NCBI GenBank assembly: GCA_020249005.1
Contig: JADCGN010000014.1
Span: 1-6,973, forward strand
DNA: 6,973 bases
From: Alphaproteobacteria bacterium
GTDB taxonomy: Bacteria > Pseudomonadota > Alphaproteobacteria > UBA2136 > UBA6156
Direction of reading: 5' to 3'
The translations under genes and the position numbers were made by a program. Positions 1-6,612 of the stretch are shown in pieces. Under the pieces are notes generated by a model, which worked only from the letters and a program-made list of their open reading frames with translations, did no database searches and was not told the origin of the DNA. Position 1 is the first letter of the stretch; each line of letters starts with the position of its first letter.

Positions 1-3000
1 AGTGTTGTCGCAGCTTTCATTCTACAATTTGTTCCGGTCACGCTGATAATTTTAAATTACTTAGGTGGATTTGTTTACGATATTATCGGCACAACTGCAG
101 GCCCAAGAGCTTGGACTATGCAAAATATGCTAATCATCGGTATGGCGGGGCTTTATACCTCAATTGTTGGCCTCACCCTCTATTTAATGTTCAAACTGGG
201 TGATCCTGCCGCCATGCTGGGTCGCCTAGGAGCTCTTGATGGTGCGGCCAAGCAAGCGGCTGAAGCTGGGATGAAAGTGACAATTGCTGCAGCCACAACC
301 CTGGCTGCCGGAGTGCTTGGCTCACTTCTGCCGCTCTTTTCCGGCAAATACACTGGTCTAGCACAACAAATGTTTGGGCGTAATAATCCAAACGGTGGCC
401 CCAACACACCAGGTACCACCCCAGGTGGCGGTAACGATGGTGGTGGCCCTGGTGCCGGTGGCGCTGCACCACAACCGAGGGCACCAGAAGACAACGGTCC
501 TCTTCCTGGCGAGAGCCCTGTTGGGACAACAGACAATCAGCTTACCGATATCCTCAACCAAGGCGATTTCGATTTAAACGGCGTGAATGGTGCCGCCATT
601 AAGAAAACTTTGGATGATAACGGGCCCGATGCGAAAAACGTCTTAATGGACTTGGTTGACCGGAATGGTGTTTCCAGGAAGGTTGTGGCGGATTTCTCTA
701 ACGGCCAGTTAGAAGCCTATATTAAGGATAATGGTGACGGTACCACAACGCGCATCCCCCCAGGGCCGGTGTCGTCGGGTTCGCTTGATCCGGCCGCTGA
801 GGCGACAGAAGAAGCCCCCACCGATGCCACCCAGCCTTCGGCCGAAGATACCAGCACGAGCACCACACCGGTTAACTCGGGGGCCTTAAAGGTACCCGCA
901 GCACCGGCTGCTGGCGGTGCCGCCCCCAGCAATACCGCCCCCCCACAGACCAATCAGACTACCACGGGCACTGCACCGACAAGTGTTGCGGCCGTCAACG
1001 AACAGGTTGCCGGACGTATCGGCGAGAGCCAAAAATGGGTTGAAAACTACCAGCAAATGGTGAGCGTGCGGCGCGGCAAGCTCATGCAAGAGCTTATGGC
1101 TGCTGAAAAAGCCGGAGATAAGGATAAAATTGAAACGGTAAAGGAGCAAATCAAAGCGCTTGATAGCTTTGACGCGACCAAGGCCAATATGGGTGATGCC
1201 TTAAGCTTCCTGTCAAAATTCGATACTGAACAGGTGCGAATGGATGAAGTACGTGCTGGCGCCGACATTAAGCCCATGTGGTACAGCGTAATGGCCAGTG
1301 GGTTTATTGGTGGCTTCAAGGCAGTGGGCGGTGGCGCAGGTAGCATCCCCGTCATTGGGAACATTATTAAAGGTGCCTTAAACGAGTATTCCGAAGCCCC
1401 CGAACGTGCCAAAGCATGGCAAGCTGCGGGAGGATTCGTCAAGCATTGGAAAGCCAGCACCGACGCCCAGCGAATGAAATACTACCAGCAAGAAGTCGCC
1501 CCCTTGGCCGCAGGCTACCAATACCAGCAGATGGAGTTGGTTGGCGGCTTCCAGGCCATGCCGGAAACTGCCCGCTTCCAGGTGGCGCAATCGGTGGCCA
1601 GAATGCGCAGCGAATACGAGGCGTTGATGGGCAAAGCCTTGGGCGAAGGGCGATTTAATCTGGATGATCTACGTGCCGGCAACGCCACCGTCAATATTAA
1701 TTCATTAGATTTAAAGGGCTTAGGTCGTGTCTCAGCTGCAGCCAACATTGGTTCTGTGTGGGGCGAAGCCGCGGCGATGCAAGGGGATTCTTGGAAAGTC
1801 GAAGTCTGGGATGCTGCCAAGCAGGAATTCGTCAAGCAGAACATCAAACCCAACGTAATGGCGCTCTCGCGGATTTACTCCGACCTTGGTGTGAAGCAAG
1901 CCGGTAAGTACTTCGATGAGGCCATGAATACCTGGTATGGAATTGTTGAAAAACAATACGAACGTGGCAGTGCCGATTGGAACGTAACGCGCAGCATGAG
2001 CTTCGATAAAGCTGCCGCAGCCAAGTTTATCAACGAAGATATTAGCACCGATTACATTGTGGGTGGCCACCTGAAAATGGTGCAAGGAAAACAGAGCTTC
2101 TTTGGGCTGCGCGGAACTTACAACGCCTTTCTTGAGTTACGTAACCAAGAAGAAGGCCAGAAATATGATAAAATCGTTGAAAACCCCACCGCCGTGCTGG
2201 AGTACATGCAAAAGAATGTCGCGTCGGGCAAATTCAGTACGGCTGATGTGCAAAATGCACAAATAATTTTGAACAACGTTCGACTGAACGGGCCTGCAGC
2301 AATCAAGGATTTTAGCCCTAAGGTTTATGGAACTCTTACCAAAGCGGCAGGTGACGTCATCGGCAAAGAGAACCTGCGCCTCACCGCCATTATGGAAGAT
2401 GCCTTCAACACCTCGCGCGTCAATATTCTTGAAAAAAGCCTAAAGGCTCCGTCAACCATCGCGAGTGAAAACGAACGTTTGGCGGAAGTGATCGCCAAAG
2501 GGGTACAGGCCCGGGCTGAAGCAACCCTTGGCAATTTACCCAAGACTGTTTTGAACGCGATTACCCTCACCGACCCGAAATCCGGTATCAGCATCCGCAC
2601 CGATTCGGCCTTGAAAGAGCTGGGTTACTTTATTCAAGGGAAAATTAAGGATACGAGCACGGCCAACCAAGTACTCCAATCTGTCTTCGATGGAATGCAG
2701 AAAGACATTAAGAATGGTGTTCTGAAAGAAGAAGACCACGCCAAACTATTCGACGTATTACAAGAAAATAAGAATGGTATTCTCAACGTTGGGCTGCGCA
2801 TGAGTAACCGGATGAAAGAGTATTTAAGCCGGGCTGCCAACCAAGTTGATAAACTCGCCGCACAACAATTAAACGACGGGCTAAAAGATCTTAAATCGAA
2901 AAAGAATCGTGACGGTGAAGAGGTTTACGAATTCAAAGGCCAAAGCTATGCCTATGATGGCGAAAACAAAGGGAAGTTTGAAGCCAGTTCAACAACGATT

Positions 3001-3156
3001 CATGAATATGCAAACCTTAATGAGCAAGCTTTGCAAAGAAAACTCTATGCCGATTTTCAGGCTAAAAAGCGCCAAGAAAAGGTTGAGAGCGCGGCCAATG
3101 ACAATGATGAGTTCAAAGAATTTGTAAAAGCGCAAAAAACGAAATACGGTTTTTAA
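1..3156 (+). CDS. Large membrane-anchored protein with long hydrophilic tail, 5' end outside window (possibly VirB6/TrbL- or TraG-like)
   Basis: The frame is open from base 1, so the ATG at 118 is internal and the gene starts upstream; 1051 codons are visible. Counting from the first codon, hydrophobic segments lie at about 3-28, 43-66 and 91-113. A Gly/Pro/Asn-rich linker (about 127-174), a small polar module (175-250) with a DNGDGTTTR strand-like motif, and a second Ala/Pro/Thr/Ser linker (255-332) follow. Next come a charged helical, possibly coiled-coil stretch (335-395), a Gly-rich hydrophobic segment (433-459) and about 590 mostly helical, hydrophilic residues with a basic end. Membrane segments followed by a huge soluble tail recall VirB6/TrbL proteins with extended C-termini, or F-type TraG, of type IV secretion systems. 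No diagnostic motif was recognised, so that assignment is a guess. Coding is certain; GC is lower than in the next gene. Confidence 0.9.
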   Translation, partial: SVVAAFILQFVPVTLIILNYLGGFVYDIIGTTAGPRAWTMQNMLIIGMAGLYTSIVGLTLYLMFKLGDPAAMLGRLGALDGAAKQAAEAGMKVTIAAATTLAAGVLGSLLPLFSGKYTGLAQQMFGRNNPNGGPNTPGTTPGGGNDGGGPGAGGAAPQPRAPEDNGPLPGESPVGTTDNQLTDILNQGDFDLNGVNGAAIKKTLDDNGPDAKNVLMDLVDRNGVSRKVVADFSNGQLEAYIKDNGDGTTTRIPPGPVSSGSLDPAAEATEEAPTDATQPSAEDTSTSTTPVNSGALKVPAAPAAGGAAPSNTAPPQTNQTTTGTAPTSVAAVNEQVAGRIGESQKWVENYQQMVSVRRGKLMQELMAAEKAGDKDKIETVKEQIKALDSFDATKANMGDALSFLSKFDTEQVRMDEVRAGADIKPMWYSVMASGFIGGFKAVGGGAGSIPVIGNIIKGALNEYSEAPERAKAWQAAGGFVKHWKASTDAQRMKYYQQEVAPLAAGYQYQQMELVGGFQAMPETARFQVAQSVARMRSEYEALMGKALGEGRFNLDDLRAGNATVNINSLDLKGLGRVSAAANIGSVWGEAAAMQGDSWKVEVWDAAKQEFVKQNIKPNVMALSRIYSDLGVKQAGKYFDEAMNTWYGIVEKQYERGSADWNVTRSMSFDKAAAAKFINEDISTDYIVGGHLKMVQGKQSFFGLRGTYNAFLELRNQEEGQKYDKIVENPTAVLEYMQKNVASGKFSTADVQNAQIILNNVRLNGPAAIKDFSPKVYGTLTKAAGDVIGKENLRLTAIMEDAFNTSRVNILEKSLKAPSTIASENERLAEVIAKGVQARAEATLGNLPKTVLNAITLTDPKSGISIRTDSALKELGYFIQGKIKDTSTANQVLQSVFDGMQKDIKNGVLKEEDHAKLFDVLQENKNGILNVGLRMSNRMKEYLSRAANQVDKLAAQQLNDGLKDLKSKKNRDGEEVYEFKGQSYAYDGENKGKFEASSTTIHEYANLNEQALQRKLYADFQAKKRQEKVESAANDNDEFKEFVKAQKTKYGF

Positions 3157-3171
3157 ATTTCATTTCAAGCC

Positions 3172-5439
3172 ATGCGAATTCTTGCCACCCAAAGCACCTA
3201 CAACGCCCGCCTGGGCGAATGGCCCAAGGCGGCGTTGCCGCCAGTGTGGTTTGCGCGTGATCCCTTCCGCGATACCAGCAGCTTAACGGGGCTTTCCCCC
3301 AGCCTAAGCATGCCGCCTGAAGGCGTGACCCGCGGCCACCACACGATGATGGACAGCAGCTTTTGGGATGGCTGCATGATCGACCGCGAGGTGCCGCTTT
3401 CCCCGCTCTTTGCGCGTGATTTGGCCGGTCGCGCCATTTACCTGGGCTACGGGCCGGAAATTAAGGATAACGACGAATGGGAAGCTTATCGCCCCGCCCT
3501 CAACGCCGATGGCAGCGTGCCGCCCGAGCAGTTTAATCCGTTCATTCCGTTCATCACCTTTCCCCGCCACTGCCGCGATGTGGCCGAGATGGCCGGCGCC
3601 GAATTGCTGGAAGAGGTGCTGTTTTGCCATTTCCGGCCGTTGGAAATGGCCACCGACTACCATGTAATGATGAGCGGGAGTGCCCCAGAGGACGAACCGC
3701 TGGCCCCCCGTTACAACGGGGCCAACCTGTACCCTTACAAGCTGCGCCTCGATACCTTTTACGTGGACGGCTATAAGCTGCCGCAAACCCAAATGGTGTT
3801 TGCCCGCGGCAGGGCCCAAGGCGTGGATGAAGCCAAGGCCGAACAGCTGGGCCAGCAGCTGCTGCAGAACTGGCATGCGCGTGAACCCGGCACCCGCTAT
3901 GAGGATTGGTTTGCCGCCCAAGGCGAAGAGCAGTTTGAAAGCCTGTTTCAGCGCGGTTGTACCCTGATCCCCACCTTTGAGGCCCACAACGGGATTGCGG
4001 TGGTGGGGCGGGAGTTTGAGGTGCAGGATTTCTGGCCCGGCCGCGCGGTGATCGGCCTCCACGAAATTCTGGAAACCCGCCCCGACCAAGCCCCGCGCGG
4101 CACCATTCTGCAGGTGGTGAGCCCCGGCTACGTCACCGCCACCAAAGTAGTGCCGGCCCAAGTGATTGTGAGCGACGGCAGCGGCTATGTCTCGCCCAAC
4201 GCGATGGACCCCCTGCCCATGATTCCCAACCTGAACCTGCCGCACAGCCGCACCGCGCCGAACTGGCGTGGTTGCCATCTGCCCACCCATCCGCAGCACT
4301 TTGAAGCCCCTGCCATCTGGGGCTGGGAACCGGAAAGCGGCAAATTCATGCAGATCTCGGGGCCGCTCTGGGCACCGCTGTATTACTTCTATGCCTGCAC
4401 CGACCTCATCATCGACGCCCACGACTTTCCCGAGGCCTGGGACGAGGAAAATCCCGAATTAACGCCCGTGCCGCCCGAACTGAAGGAGCGCTTTTGGCCC
4501 ATTATTCCAATGCCGGGGTTCGATAGCTTTAACCTCGAAGCCCGTGCTGAACGGCAACGCCAAACCAGCAAAATTCAAAGCATCATCACGCGAATTGAAA
4601 CCCCTACACCGACGGCCGGGGTGGCCTATCACCCCTTACCGCAGGAATTTGAGTTTGAGTGCGAGCCGTTTTGGTTTCCGGAGGTGCATCCGCTCAACCG
4701 CAACCACGGCCTGGTGCCGGAAGATTTGGCCGACCGCATTGCGCCGGTGGTTTCCCCGCAAGTGACCCCGGCGCAGTTTACCGGTTCAATTCCCGAAGTT
4801 GATCTCATCAGCGCCAGCTGGTTGGCCGACCCGACCCGATTGCTGCAACCCAACCCCGATGTGCTGATGAACTACCCGCAGTTGGTGCGCTATTTGGTAC
4901 CGAATTTAGAAATCGCGGAAATCATGCGCCTGGCACCCTTGCCGGTGTTGGGTACGCTGGGCACGTTGCTCACGCAACCGGCCGTGCGGTGGTGGGCCGA
5001 TGCCGACGGCAACGAACGCGACACCGTAGACGCCTTAGCGGAATTGGCTCCCGACCTGCATGACATTTTATGGGACACGCGTGAAAATGGGGTAGAGTTG
5101 GTGAAGCTCCGGCATATGATCTACCAAACCAACCTGCCGCTGTACATTCTCAGCTACTGGTATGGCGCCAGCCCGGAAATGATGCAGAGCCTGTTGGAAA
5201 GCTGGATTGAGGCGACCGACCCGGAAACTGCCGCCAGCGCCAAGGCCACCCAAGCCGGTACGGCCAGCCCACAGGCCGCAACTCAGGCGCTGGGGGATGA
5301 TCTCTCCGAAGAAGAAAAAGCCCAGCTGCGGGCCATTGAAGCGATGGCGTCGGCCCGGGAGCGCAATCGCCTGGTGGCCAGCCAGGCCACCGGACTGCCC
5401 GAAGAAGCCGCCACCGATAATCTGTTGAAGGGGCGCTAA
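3172..5439 (+). CDS. Hypothetical 755-residue Trp/Pro-rich soluble protein
   Basis: I do not recognise this family. The protein has no signal peptide and no clear membrane segment. It carries about 20 tryptophans, many prolines and seven scattered cysteines (68, 134, 152, 263, 368, 409, 497) with no CxxC pairing. Aromatic clusters stand out: FWDGC near 65, WGWEP near 384, an LYYFYAC stretch near 403-409, RWW at 606 and YWY near 662. The last 75 residues look like an Ala/Gln linker (about 685-707) followed by a charged helix. Codons are strongly G/C-ending throughout and the frame is uninterrupted, so it is a real gene. The start is uncertain: the ATG lies 15 bases after the upstream stop with no Shine-Dalgarno, which suggests translational coupling to the large gene; later ATGs would remove 46 or more residues. 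The short gap suggests co-transcription and a shared role with the upstream protein. Confidence 0.88.
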   Translation: MRILATQSTYNARLGEWPKAALPPVWFARDPFRDTSSLTGLSPSLSMPPEGVTRGHHTMMDSSFWDGCMIDREVPLSPLFARDLAGRAIYLGYGPEIKDNDEWEAYRPALNADGSVPPEQFNPFIPFITFPRHCRDVAEMAGAELLEEVLFCHFRPLEMATDYHVMMSGSAPEDEPLAPRYNGANLYPYKLRLDTFYVDGYKLPQTQMVFARGRAQGVDEAKAEQLGQQLLQNWHAREPGTRYEDWFAAQGEEQFESLFQRGCTLIPTFEAHNGIAVVGREFEVQDFWPGRAVIGLHEILETRPDQAPRGTILQVVSPGYVTATKVVPAQVIVSDGSGYVSPNAMDPLPMIPNLNLPHSRTAPNWRGCHLPTHPQHFEAPAIWGWEPESGKFMQISGPLWAPLYYFYACTDLIIDAHDFPEAWDEENPELTPVPPELKERFWPIIPMPGFDSFNLEARAERQRQTSKIQSIITRIETPTPTAGVAYHPLPQEFEFECEPFWFPEVHPLNRNHGLVPEDLADRIAPVVSPQVTPAQFTGSIPEVDLISASWLADPTRLLQPNPDVLMNYPQLVRYLVPNLEIAEIMRLAPLPVLGTLGTLLTQPAVRWWADADGNERDTVDALAELAPDLHDILWDTRENGVELVKLRHMIYQTNLPLYILSYWYGASPEMMQSLLESWIEATDPETAASAKATQAGTASPQAATQALGDDLSEEEKAQLRAIEAMASARERNRLVASQATGLPEEAATDNLLKGR

Positions 5440-5558
5440 GCAGCGCGTGCGGTCGCTTAGTTTGGTGGCAGCGGCCTGGTGTTCCGCCGTGGGGAGCGCA
5501 TCATGCCGTTGCACCGCTGCGTTTCCCCCTCATCTCCTGCTTAAGTGGAGCCTCCACC
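5440..5558 (+). other. Short intergenic region before the 71-residue gene
   Basis: This 119-base gap contains the ribosome binding site GGAG at 5547-5550. A weak 5-bp stem (5433-5437 with 5442-5446) overlaps the preceding stop codon but has no T-run. A 7-bp inverted repeat (5468-5474 with 5514-5520) is separated by 39 bases. I see no convincing promoter or terminator, so read-through transcription from the upstream gene is likely. Confidence 0.4.
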
Positions 5559-5774
5559 ATGCTTTTCGCGCCTTTGACGCCCGATGCCGTGCACGCTGCG
5601 GCCATGCGCTACTTAGACGTGGCACACCAGTTGCGGCTGTTCACGCCCGGCCCCCTGACCGAGTTGCTGATTCTGGGCTGGGGCTGGCAGTTTGAAGTGT
5701 TGGCCCGCTTGGCCTCCTTCGGCCAACCGCTGCCCGACTACGGCCTGGGCCGCTCCCCCACCGTCTGCGGCTAG
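5559..5774 (+). CDS. Small hypothetical protein, 71 residues
   Basis: The ATG is preceded by GGAG at 5547-5550 with an eight-base spacer, a good ribosome binding site. Codons are mostly G/C-ending, as in the neighbouring genes. The product begins with a short helix-like stretch (about 8-27), followed by a hydrophobic, aromatic middle (LLILGWGWQFEVLARLASF, about 36-54) that could be one amphipathic or weakly membrane-associated helix, and a Pro/Gly-rich end. I recognise no family. It lies 119 bases after the 755-residue gene and 23 bases before an intrinsic terminator on the same strand, which supports it as the last gene of the plus-strand unit. The frame is also open upstream but has no start codon there. 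An overlapping frame from 5447 has a poorer, Cys/Arg-rich composition and no ribosome binding site. Confidence 0.6.
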   Translation: MLFAPLTPDAVHAAAMRYLDVAHQLRLFTPGPLTELLILGWGWQFEVLARLASFGQPLPDYGLGRSPTVCG

Positions 5775-5783
5775 TGCGGCCGC

Positions 5784-6374
5784 CTACCCGATCTCGGCGC
5801 CGAGCCTGTTCAAGGCTCGGCGTTTTTCGATGTAATCGGGCACGAATTTCCCTACCAAGGCCCAAAAGCGCGGGCCGTGGCTCATGTACTTGCGGTGGCA
5901 CAGCTCGTGGATGATCACGTAATCCCGCAAAGCTGCCGGCACCAGCAACAGGCGCCATGAAAGGCTGATCGCCCCCGTGCTGGTGCAGCTGCCCCATACG
6001 CTGCGGCCGCTGGTGATGCGTAAGCTGCTGTAGGTAACCCCCACCACCGTGGCATAATGCGCCAAGCGGGGCGGATAGAGCCGCTTGGCGGCCCGTTGGT
6101 ACCACGCGGGCGGCAGCGCGCACCAATCCTTAGGCTGCGCTTTGGCCGCCGCTTGCGCCGCCTTGCGCGCCTGCTCTTGCAAGCGATTGCCGATAAAACG
6201 GTAGCGGCTTTGGCCAAACCGCAGCAGCTCGGCCAAGCCCACCCAGCGCGGGGCGCGGAATTCCACCACGCCCTCCTTCACCTGCAGTGCATAACTGCGG
6301 CGGCGGCTGGCGCTCCGCACCACCCGAAAGGGCACTTCGGTACCGTTTTTAAGGGTGAGGATGCCTTGTTCCAT
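5784..6374 (-). CDS. YgjP-type zinc metallopeptidase domain protein (DUF45, M48-related)
   Basis: This 196-residue protein has the hallmarks of the YgjP-like metallopeptidase family (PF01863). They are an Arg-rich N-terminal beta region (VRSASRRRSYALQV, about 19-32), the WGSC motif at 127-130 followed by ISLSWRL, the zinc site HELCH at 156-160 and the downstream third ligand in SHGPRFW (H166). H156, H160 and H166 should bind zinc and E157 should be catalytic, so it looks active. The true substrate of this family is poorly defined. The start ATG at 6374 was chosen because homologues begin shortly before the Arg-rich strand and because the sequence above it encodes the SecA tail in another frame. 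A GTG lies one codon earlier (6377); the ribosome binding site is only a weak GGGGCGG. The start is 10 bases after the end of the frameshifted secA frame, so the genes are probably co-transcribed. Confidence 0.93.
   Translation of the reverse strand: MEQGILTLKNGTEVPFRVVRSASRRRSYALQVKEGVVEFRAPRWVGLAELLRFGQSRYRFIGNRLQEQARKAAQAAAKAQPKDWCALPPAWYQRAAKRLYPPRLAHYATVVGVTYSSLRITSGRSVWGSCTSTGAISLSWRLLLVPAALRDYVIIHELCHRKYMSHGPRFWALVGKFVPDYIEKRRALNRLGAEIG
5798..5827 (+). terminator. Intrinsic terminator of the plus-strand unit
   Basis: A 9-bp perfect GC-rich stem, extendable to 10 bp by a T-A pair (5798-5807 with 5813-5822), closes a five-base loop and is followed directly by TTTTT at 5823-5827. It lies 23 bases after the stop of the 71-residue gene. 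On the minus strand it encodes residues of the last 13 codons of the convergent YgjP-type gene and has no T-run in that direction, so it acts on plus-strand transcripts only. Confidence 0.8.
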
Positions 6375-6384
6375 CACCGCCCCG

Positions 6385-6612
6385 CTACTGACCGGCGCCG
6401 CGCGGGGCCCCCAGCAGATGACCATGGCAATGCTTAAAGCGCCGCCCGCTGCCGCACGGGCACGGGGCATTGCGCGGGATGCGCAGATCCAGCGGGTGCA
6501 GATCATCCCACCGCGCCACGCCGAAGTGGCCGGGGCTGACCACGCCGCTTAACGGCGTGCGCTCTTGCTGGAACTGCTGCGGCCCTTGCCCGCCGCCTTC
6601 GGCGGCAAGGGC
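6385..6612 (-). CDS. secA: SecA C-terminal tail with SEC-C zinc-binding motif, encoded in the -1 frame
   Basis: Reading -1 relative to the SecA core from 6612 gives 75 residues ending at TAG (6387-6385). They are a Gln/Gly-rich linker, a segment containing HFGVARWDDL, then IPRNAPCPCGSGRRFKHCHG and a short Gly/Ala end. CxC...CH with GSG is the SEC-C zinc motif (PF02810) that closes most proteobacterial SecA proteins and binds SecB and the ribosome. All four zinc ligands are present: Cys codons at 6462-6460, 6456-6454 and 6429-6427, and His at 6426-6424. No separate start or ribosome binding site precedes it, so it must be translated as an extension of SecA. The switch may lie anywhere between about 6690 and 6551; the slippery run at 6618-6612 is the best candidate. 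An intact motif with sensible codons argues against long-standing decay. Confidence 0.92.
   Translation of the reverse strand, partial: ALAAEGGGQGPQQFQQERTPLSGVVSPGHFGVARWDDLHPLDLRIPRNAPCPCGSGRRFKHCHGHLLGAPRGAGQ
6541..6559 (-). other. Stem-loop enclosing the zero-frame secA stop codon
   Basis: CACGCCG (6559-6553) and CGGCGTG (6547-6541) form a perfect 7-bp stem with the loop TTAAG, which contains most of the zero-frame TAA (6551-6549). No T-run follows, so it is not a standard terminator. It could slow ribosomes or add to mRNA structure in the region of overlapping frames. It could also be a chance palindrome in GC-rich coding sequence. Confidence 0.4.

Noticed and set aside
2710..2784. Near repeat AAGAATGGT.TTCT at about 2710 and 2770 (KNGVL / KNGIL)
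   Set aside because: It is too short and the surrounding residues do not repeat, so it is taken as chance.
3154..3171. Stop read-through fusing the two large plus-strand genes, which share a frame with only TAA between them
   Set aside because: Sharing a frame has a one-in-three chance, TAA is the tightest stop, and the sharp composition change marks two separate genes.
3304..4422. Long open frame on the minus strand (372 residues)
   Set aside because: It lies opposite a well-coded 755-residue gene in GC-rich sequence, where antisense frames stay open by chance. It has Gly/His/Val-rich composition and no recognisable motif.
5447..5695. 82-residue plus-strand frame overlapping the 71-residue gene
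   Set aside because: It has no ribosome binding site and a Cys/Arg/His-rich composition typical of an out-of-frame reading. The competing frame has better codons and a good GGAG.
5641..6126. Minus-strand frame crossing from the peptidase gene into the small plus-strand gene
   Set aside because: It is out of frame with the clear YgjP-type motifs and is Arg/Gly/Pro-rich, a shadow frame in GC-rich DNA.
6375..6506. N-terminal extension of the YgjP-type protein up to an ATG at 6506
   Set aside because: This stretch codes for the SecA zinc tail in another frame, and the extra residues are unlike the start of the peptidase family. The start at 6374 fits better.
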